Shown here: positions 58,004-64,000 of the stretch, in pieces
Position numbering within the stretch: the stretch's first letter is position 1
How the letters are laid out: every line of letters begins with the position of its first letter
NCBI GenBank assembly: GCA_947396885.1
Contig: OX377203.1
Span: forward strand, 22,881,253-22,945,252
DNA length: 64,000 bases
DNA from: Heligmosomoides polygyrus polygyrus
Taxonomy: Eukaryota > Nematoda > Chromadorea > Rhabditida > Heligmosomidae
Direction: 5' to 3'
Position numbers and translations under genes: made by a program
The notes under the pieces: generated by a model
Told to the model about the DNA's origin: nothing
Databases searched by the model: none
The model's input: only the letters and a program-made list of their open reading frames with translations

Positions 58004-58795
58004 CTCTAGCACTCAACATTTTAAAAGTCAAATGCATACCTAATTTTTTAGCCATAAGTACGGGTAATTTAGGCCAATGTGTCCAAGAAAGCCTAGCTTT
58101 AACATATTAACTTGCAGGCACCATAGCGTCAACACTGCCACTCAACTCCTAGTTCGTTTGGACACCTCGCTGGTCGGACGGACTCCCTCTTCTTTCTTAC
58201 CAGTGAGGACGCCGTAATTCAGAAAAGTGAGAACTTTTACAATTCAGAGGCATAGAAGATGTTGTTTAGCTGTGTTCTACAGTTATTGTTCGATACGTGA
58301 AGTCTGCCCTACCTTTGTTAGGGAACGAACCACAATTTACTGCGCATCGCACGTTGAGTTGGTTGGCAAGAGGATTATGTAATAATTGTTTAAAAAATGT
58401 TTCGAAGCTTTTTGCTACTCTACTGACTGTTTCGGTTTTTATGACCAACCAGGTAGCGGCTATATTCTAGAAGAGACGAAGGCTCTCAATGAAATAAGCA
58501 TTCCCTCTCATAAGTTTGCATAGTTATACTATCCTGACGCTTAGATGTAGACTATAATTGTGCTCTCAGTTTTTTTCGAATATTCGAACGGTTTTGAATG
58601 CTCACAAATTTCGGATATTCAAATTCGAATATATTCGAAAAAAGCCATTTTCTGAGCTCGCATATTGAAATTCAAATGAAAGTCGTTAGGACGCCTATTC
58701 AAATAGGCGGTCATTCGAGCAAAACAAAGTATAGTGTAGACCAGCCAATAATGTTGCTCGAGAGTGGTTTGAAATTAAAGAACCATATTATATCT
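58004..58795. other. Intergenic, no gene recognised
   Basis: Non-coding, with a run of TTCGAATATTCGAA-like words near 58575-58640 that form small palindromes. Confidence 0.4.
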
Positions 58796-59073
58796 GGGGG
58801 CGGAGGAGGCGCCGACTGTCGCCTGCACCCGATCCCAGGTTCCTGGTTCGGATTTCCCGCCCAGGCCAATCAAGCCTTCCATCCCTCCAGGGTCGGTGAA
58901 TTGGTACCAGACGTGTCTGGAAAGGATAAAGCGCTGACTTGTTCATCGGCTGACCACCGCAAGTCATTGTATGGCCAAATGCGCATTCAAATTGCCTCCA
59001 CGACACCCCGTGTAAGTACAATGCGTGGCGCATCCCAAAAGGGATTGAGTAACGCCGTCCTTTATCCTTTATT
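58796..59073 (+). mobile_element. tRNA-derived SINE, 5' end slightly truncated
   Basis: Begins GGGGCGGAGGAGGCGCCGAC, so most of box A is lost. Box B GGTTCCTGGTTCGGATTTCC is intact. Ends GAGTAACGCCGTCCTTTATC and CTTTATTATAT. Confidence 0.8.
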
Positions 59074-59505
59074 ATATCTAGGCTGTTTTTTCAAAACCGA
59101 TTCGTTGTTTTAAGTGGGCAGTGATAGTGAACTACCCCAATTTGCCTTCCAACGATATGCTTCGACGCAGAAAAATTCATGGGAGACTTAGTATGAATGT
59201 GAAAAATTCGACCTCAAGGTCTTAAGAAACTGACTGAGTCCTCGTTTATAGCGTCAACAAAATTCAAACAAAAACTTGAACGAAGCCGTTAGGTTCCGTC
59301 AGGTTTACACTATTTAGAAGGATACCTAGGATTGCTGATGGTAAGGTAACGCTACTAGTTATAGAGAACATACAGGATGAAATTCCCCTAGACTTGCGTC
59401 AATGACTTCCGCGGAATCGAACTGCTTCTATTGTCAACATTTTTGCATTGTGCACATAGCATGCAGTGATAGACATAAATTAGAGATAAATGAAATTTAG
59501 AGATA

Positions 59506-59522
59506 AAAAATAAATAAATAAG

Positions 59523-59589
<67 letters not shown>

Positions 59590-59590
59590 A
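59506..59590. repeat. (AAAT)n microsatellite, longest in window
   Basis: About twenty AAAT units with one interruption (AAGTAAAT). Confidence 0.9.
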
Positions 59591-60638
59591 CATTACTTGA
59601 AGGAGGGGTATTTTGAATGAATTTCCACCTTCCTAAGCTTCGAAAAAGAGGAAAATGCAGAAACATGTGCTTTAAGGAAAGCTGACATCGATCTTTCTTG
59701 GCAGCTAGGCAAGACATCAATATTTTTAGTTTTTGTTTTATTCCAAAACTTGTTTAGCCCTTTGTTAGTTATCACCCTGACGCTGAGCACTACACCCTAT
59801 TGTTCTCCTAGCTGTCACTCATGAATCTACGACATCCCATAATACGAAAATGACAAGACTGGAATGCTTCTCATGATAGAAAAATGAAAAAGAAAATGAG
59901 GAAAATCAGAGGATAAAATCGTTCCAAACATTCCAAGACAACTTAACGAATCCACGATCAAATCCGCACTGACGGCTTCTCTCATAATTTGAGAAGAGGC
60001 AAAACATAAGCGTAAATCGGATAGAACGTAAGTGAAGAGTAGCGGATCGAAATTCCGTCGGAGGTGACTGCACGAATGATAGCATTTGTATGAGGCAGAG
60101 GCTTGCCGTTTCGATTCGTTTTCGTGCGAAGCAAGTGCTGGAACAGGGCACGAACTCATACCGGTGCTGTTCCTTGAATCGACGTTTCAAGTGCTTAGCC
60201 ATTGGCCAGTCCCTCCAATGCCATAAGTGGCGAAGGGTGAAAGCTATCGTGATAATGCAAGGAAACGTCGGCTAATAGGGCCTGGTAGTGAAAAATGAAG
60301 TCGCTTAGACTGACCTATTCACGCCCATTGAAACGAACACCACCTTGTGAACCAACTACGTGTAAGTGGGTCGCGAAAGCAACACGTCGAATGACGAAGT
60401 GCATACACGGATGGTATGAAACGAGCGGTTTGAAGGGCACTACGAATACTGAAAAAGGACTCGCGAAAGAGAGCGGCAAACCGTGACCCTTCTTTAAATT
60501 ACACTATTCTTCCTGGACGGGTGGTATAGACCTCCATAAGCAGGAAAAGATAACGCAGCGGTTTGGAGAGCTTCTGGCCCCTTACCGCCTATGCATCGCG
60601 ATCGAAAAAGTCGTGGCTGCGCCTAAATGAGGTATAGG
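59591..60638. other. No gene recognised
   Basis: Overlapping open frames on both strands at 59827-60202 and a plus-strand frame at 60295-60486 (63 residues, Lys/Thr-rich) are present; no family is recognised. The region could hold a decayed retroelement. Confidence 0.3.
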
Positions 60639-60639
60639 A

Positions 60640-60935
60640 TAAAGAGTAGAAGACGGAGTTGATCAATCCCTTTTGGGATATGCCACCCATTGTACTCCTA
60701 TGAGAAATCGTGGAAGCGATTTAAACGCGTATTTGGCCTATGCAGTGATTGTTGGTGGTCAGCTGATGAACAGGTCAGTGTTTTATCACTCCCAGGCGAG
60801 TTTAGAACCAATTCACTGTGCCCCGAGCGAAGGAAGGCTCGATAGGCCTGACGGGAAATCCGAAACAAGAACCTGAAATCGTGTGAATCCACAGCCAGCA
60901 CGTCCTCTGACTGCATTCCACTCGTCTAACCATAA
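60640..60935 (-). mobile_element. tRNA-derived SINE, diverged
   Basis: The plus strand begins GATAAAGAGTAGAAGACGGA, with GGATATGCCACCCATTGTAC and GATTGTTGGTGGTCAGCTGA, and ends in the head region near CAGCACGTCCTCTGACTGC. Confidence 0.65.
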
Positions 60936-61375
60936 GTGAGTTCGGAGATAAATTCGACAGGAGTCTAAGTGTCCCGTCAAACTCTTAGAAAGTCAACAGA
61001 GTGAAGGAGGTCAGTTGAGCTTCACTGTTTCTGACCACACCGCAGCGTAAACCTTCGACCTCCGAACAGAAGGGATGCCCGAACAAATGAGTTAAAACCT
61101 CTATATGAACTAATGGCTCTTTTCGGGATTTCGGTCAGCGCTGCCATGACGCGTCATTCCTCTCCTTCCATGAAGGGAGCACGCAGCAGGGCAGGGGGCA
61201 TGGACTCTGCCTGCTATTGCTCGCCGCCGAGTATGTTGAGCCCATCCTCAGGCGGCGATGCTCAACAAGGAAAGTGCCGAAATATTGCAGTAATCATGGT
61301 TAAGCAACGCTTTCCCTTCAGCGCCCAATGGTAAGGCTAATCTGACAGCCGTTGTTGAACTAATGTTCTCTTTAA

Positions 61376-61510
61376 CTTGTGTGGGAAGGATAAAACATCG
61401 ACTTCTCCCAGACCACCGACCACCAGCAATTGTATAGAGTAAACACTATCTTAAACGACATCCACGGCATACCGTAGACCGCATGGCGCATTTCATGACA
61501 GGGTTCGATT
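61376..61510 (+). mobile_element. tRNA-derived SINE, 3' fragment
   Basis: Recognised by TGTGGGAAGGATAAAACATC, the GACATCCACGGCATACCGTA section and CGCATGGCGCATTTCATGAC. The head is absent. Confidence 0.55.
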
Positions 61511-61796
61511 AACGATTGATATTAATCATAGAGTTATTAATTATTATGAATTATTGATATTGATATATTGATAAAAATATAATCTTAATCATATATGTTG
61601 TCAGTATGCTGTCCAGACGAGGTTTTTAGGTGGATCTTAAATTACACCCACGACATTGTTACGGCCTGTCGTTCTGACATCCGTCGTCTTCAAAGGCGCA
61701 TAGGACCTAACATAGGACGTAACATAAGGACTGATATTCGCCCACGCTAGTAAACCAGTAGAGGTGAATGAGACCAATAATCATGCAATAACATAC

Positions 61797-62090
61797 GGGC
61801 CCATGTAGCGCAGTTGGAAGAGGTGTCGGCTGTCGCGTGCAACCGATACCAGGTTCCTGGTTCGGATTTCCCGTCTAAGCCAGCCAAGCCTTTCATCTTT
61901 CGGGGTCGGAAAATTGTATACAGGATTGTCTGAGAAGGATGAAGCGCAGACTTATTCGTCGACTGGTCACCGCGAGTCATTGTAGGCCAAATACGTCCCC
62001 ACGACATCCCGTAGAAGTAAAAAGCGTGGCGCATCTTTAAAGGGATTTAGTGACGACGTCATTTATGTATCTCTATCCTTTATCCTCTGC
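61797..62090 (+). mobile_element. tRNA-derived SINE, full length
   Basis: Head GGCCCATGTAGCGCAGTTGG, box B GGTTCCTGGTTCGGATTTCC, body TCGTCGACTGGTCACCGCGA and CCACGACATCCCGTAGAAGT, and a tail containing TCTCTATCCTTTATCC. Confidence 0.8.
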
Positions 62091-62702
62091 GCGCATGCTT
62101 ACTAGGCACAATGCAGTGACGGCAAAGGTATTACTAGTTATAGGGAGTGTATTCCCCGTTCTAGACGTGCACCTGACCATCTACAGTAACATCCTCTATT
62201 CGGTGGATATTTGACAAAGTCGACTTGTCTCAAGTCCGAAAAATCTAACTAACATCTAATGGTTATGCACTCATGAACCATCTCGTAATTCTGAAAGAAT
62301 TGGAAGGGTTCATAGTGTGCATTGGATCCGATCGAACACACTAAGACAATTAGTTGAATCGAATAACGCTAATTCTGCGGACCTTTTAAACGACTGGGAT
62401 GACCGCGATTTTGAGGACCCTGTACTTCTGAATGTCGTAATTCTGATTATGAGTGTGTCATAACGGTGGACCTGGATATCCGAATAGGATATTCGAAAAT
62501 GATTCATTTGGATCTAATGTAGTTAGTTCATCGTTCATAAATGACATAGTAGAGGAGTGTGGGATGATGACTTCTCAGTTACTTACTCACCATTAGGTGG
62601 CGGTCCTCTGAAGGATTGGTTCGAAAGACGCAAATTTGGCAATCTAAGTCAAGCGCAATACGAATGGTAGAGGAAGTTAGTGATAGAATTATTAGAAAAT
62701 AA
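62091..62702. other. Intergenic, no gene recognised
   Basis: No recognisable coding or RNA gene. Confidence 0.4.
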
Positions 62703-62704
62703 AG

Positions 62705-62975
62705 GAAGTGGTGGCGTTAATCTATGCCCGTTGGTATGCGCCACGCATTCCTGTTCAACGGGCTGTCGTTGACACAATTTGAATGCGTATGTGGCTTATA
62801 CAATGACTTGCGGTGGGCATTCGACGTACAAGATCCTTTATATCCTTCCCAGACAAGTTTGGCACCGATTCACCGACTCCGGAAAGACGGCCATTTGCTT
62901 GACATAGGCGGGAAATCCGAACCAAGAACGTTGGACGGGTGCTCGCGTCAGCCGGCGATCCTCCGACCGTGATAC
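62705..62975 (-). mobile_element. tRNA-derived SINE, diverged
   Basis: The plus strand begins AAGTGGTGGCGTTAATCTAT, with GTATGCGCCACGCATTCCTG and ACAATGACTTGCGGTGGGCA, and ends GTCAGCCGGCGATCCTCCGA. Confidence 0.7.
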
Positions 62976-63059
62976 CACGTTAACGGATTAGGATTAGGAA
63001 TCCGTAACACAATATGTGTGATGAATCCATAGCACGACACTCAAGGTAAGGAGATGGGA

Positions 63060-63590
63060 TAAGCTTTCTTACAGGAAACCGCTGAGAAGAAATCCTGCAG
63101 CCAACAAAGAGCGAAGGCAGGATTCCACCGATGTTGGGCGCGCGGCTCGGAAAGCCCTCGTCAAGGTCTCCAAGGGCAGGATAAACCCCAATGTTGCACA
63201 CCGAGCCTGCGCAGGCAGGCAGGAAAGCGCGCGAAAACGGAACGGTTCGGAACGGCAACGTCGCCGAGGTCGAAGGGCAGGGCAGGGCTGCTGGGGTAGG
63301 GCAGAGCCCGGCCGGTCCGGTCCGGGTCGCGCGCGCAGTGTTGAAAACCGAAAGTGAAGTGTGGCAACAGCGAGGTAAAACAACGGCCGCGGAGAGCGCC
63401 ACCGTGACGGAGCGCACCGACGGCAGACGGACGACGGGAGAGCGTCGGACGGAGCGGAGACGGCCATCGACGACGCAGAAAAGCGGTCGCGCACCGCCGC
63501 ACGTGTGCTGCTACCTATCGCTTCTGTGCGCGTGTCTGTGTGCACCGCCTCGCACAAAGTTCAGAACGACTTGAGCCGGCCTACGAGCGC
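63060..63590. other. GC-rich island, function unknown
   Basis: Sequence with much higher GC and CpG content than the surroundings. It permits long open frames on both strands (plus 63191-63574, 127 residues; minus 63069-63557, 162 residues) without recognisable domains. It could be a promoter-type island, the 5' part of a retroelement whose 3' end follows, or an exon. Confidence 0.3.
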
Positions 63591-63880
63591 GAAGCAGCCG
63601 AGCAGATGGCTCGACGAGCTGCTGCAGCTGCTGCCTTCGGGAGGCACCGATACGACACGACGCCCACCAACGCGTCGGTCGGACTTCTTCATGGAAGCTC
63701 TGAACGAACTATGTGACGCTCTTTGTGTCCCTTGACCGAGGGGACCCACCGGAGCACACTGGCACGCGATAGGGACGAACAGAGGCGGTACTAGCACCCG
63801 CTCGAGCAGCCCAATGATCAACGGGAAGATAGGTGTGATACAGGTGGTGATTTACGGATGTCGCAAGTGGGCCAAACTTT
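63590..63880 (+). pseudogene. RTE-type LINE relic, C-terminal end
   Basis: The plus strand encodes RRPPTRRSDFFMEALNELCD followed by ALCVP, then after a stop and frame change ARDRDEQRRY, a stop where Trp is expected, HPLEQPNDQREDR. This is the typical C-terminal end of nematode RTE-type LINEs (GRPPTRWSDFF...ARDRDKWK.YWRPLEQ..DQRE). It is broken by a frameshift and at least two stops. Confidence 0.75.
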
Positions 63881-63933
63881 CCAGCGCTATCGGGGATGTC
63901 AGCCATTACTGTCGTGGGACTTTAATTATAATG

Positions 63934-64000
63934 TCACGTGTTAGCGCAGTCGAAGAAAGCGTCGGCTGTCATGTGTACCCCGAAGAGAGGTTTACGGTTC
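63934..64000 (+). mobile_element. tRNA-derived SINE, cut by window end
   Basis: Head TCACGTGTTAGCGCAGTCGA and GCGTCGGCTGTCATGTGTAC; the remainder lies beyond the window. Confidence 0.7.

Overview
The window is nematode nuclear DNA, most likely from a clade V strongylid (hookworm-like) worm. It carries two conserved, intron-rich genes whose spliced products match Caenorhabditis gsp-2 and sma-4. Introns have GT/AG borders, many are short (58-100 nt), and others are swollen to several kb by transposable elements. From memory both C. elegans orthologues lie on chromosome III, so their neighbourhood here fits conserved linkage; I could not check this.

Layout. From 1 to 3.7 kb I see no gene, only repeats. 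From 3714 to 9167 (+) lies a PP1 catalytic subunit gene (gsp-2 type) with seven exons visible and the short first exon not found; its last intron (3.7 kb) holds a foldback element and an RTE-type retrotransposon relic. From 9.2 to 16.1 kb there are dispersed repeats, a 731-bp Tc1/mariner remnant and palindromic elements. From 16168 to 34925 (-) lies a co-Smad gene, sma-4. I could assemble it as 14 exons that stay in frame throughout and give 554 residues with MH1 and MH2 domains. Its introns contain three mariner relics, an LTR-like segment and many SINEs. From 35 to 64 kb is a repeat-rich region with no recognisable complete host gene. Two unrecognised open stretches (about 39.2-40.0 and 46.3-46.9 kb) and a GC-rich island (63.1-63.6 kb) are the only candidates for host coding or promoter sequence.

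The dominant theme is mobile DNA. One tRNA-derived SINE family of about 290 bp, with box A and box B sequences, occurs in roughly 28 full or partial copies on both strands. At least three copies are split by other elements: a 733-bp TIR element with TA duplication, a 1.5-kb foldback whose arms carry their own tRNA-like promoter, and a roughly 130-bp segment with a GAAACG core. This gives a relative-age record. Other families are mariner (four relics), Tc1-like elements, RTE-type LINE tails (three), a TIR family starting TTTTCACGTCGAA, a GGATGTGCGGAA repeat, a GGGCCAGATTCATCAACC palindrome and a very GC-rich foldback. A hammerhead-ribozyme-like core downstream of a TATA box near 43.6-43.8 kb is the most speculative and perhaps most interesting small signal.

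The two host genes do not form an operon: they are convergently oriented and about 7 kb apart. PP1 and Smad signalling are biochemically linked in some animals, but nothing here shows co-regulation.
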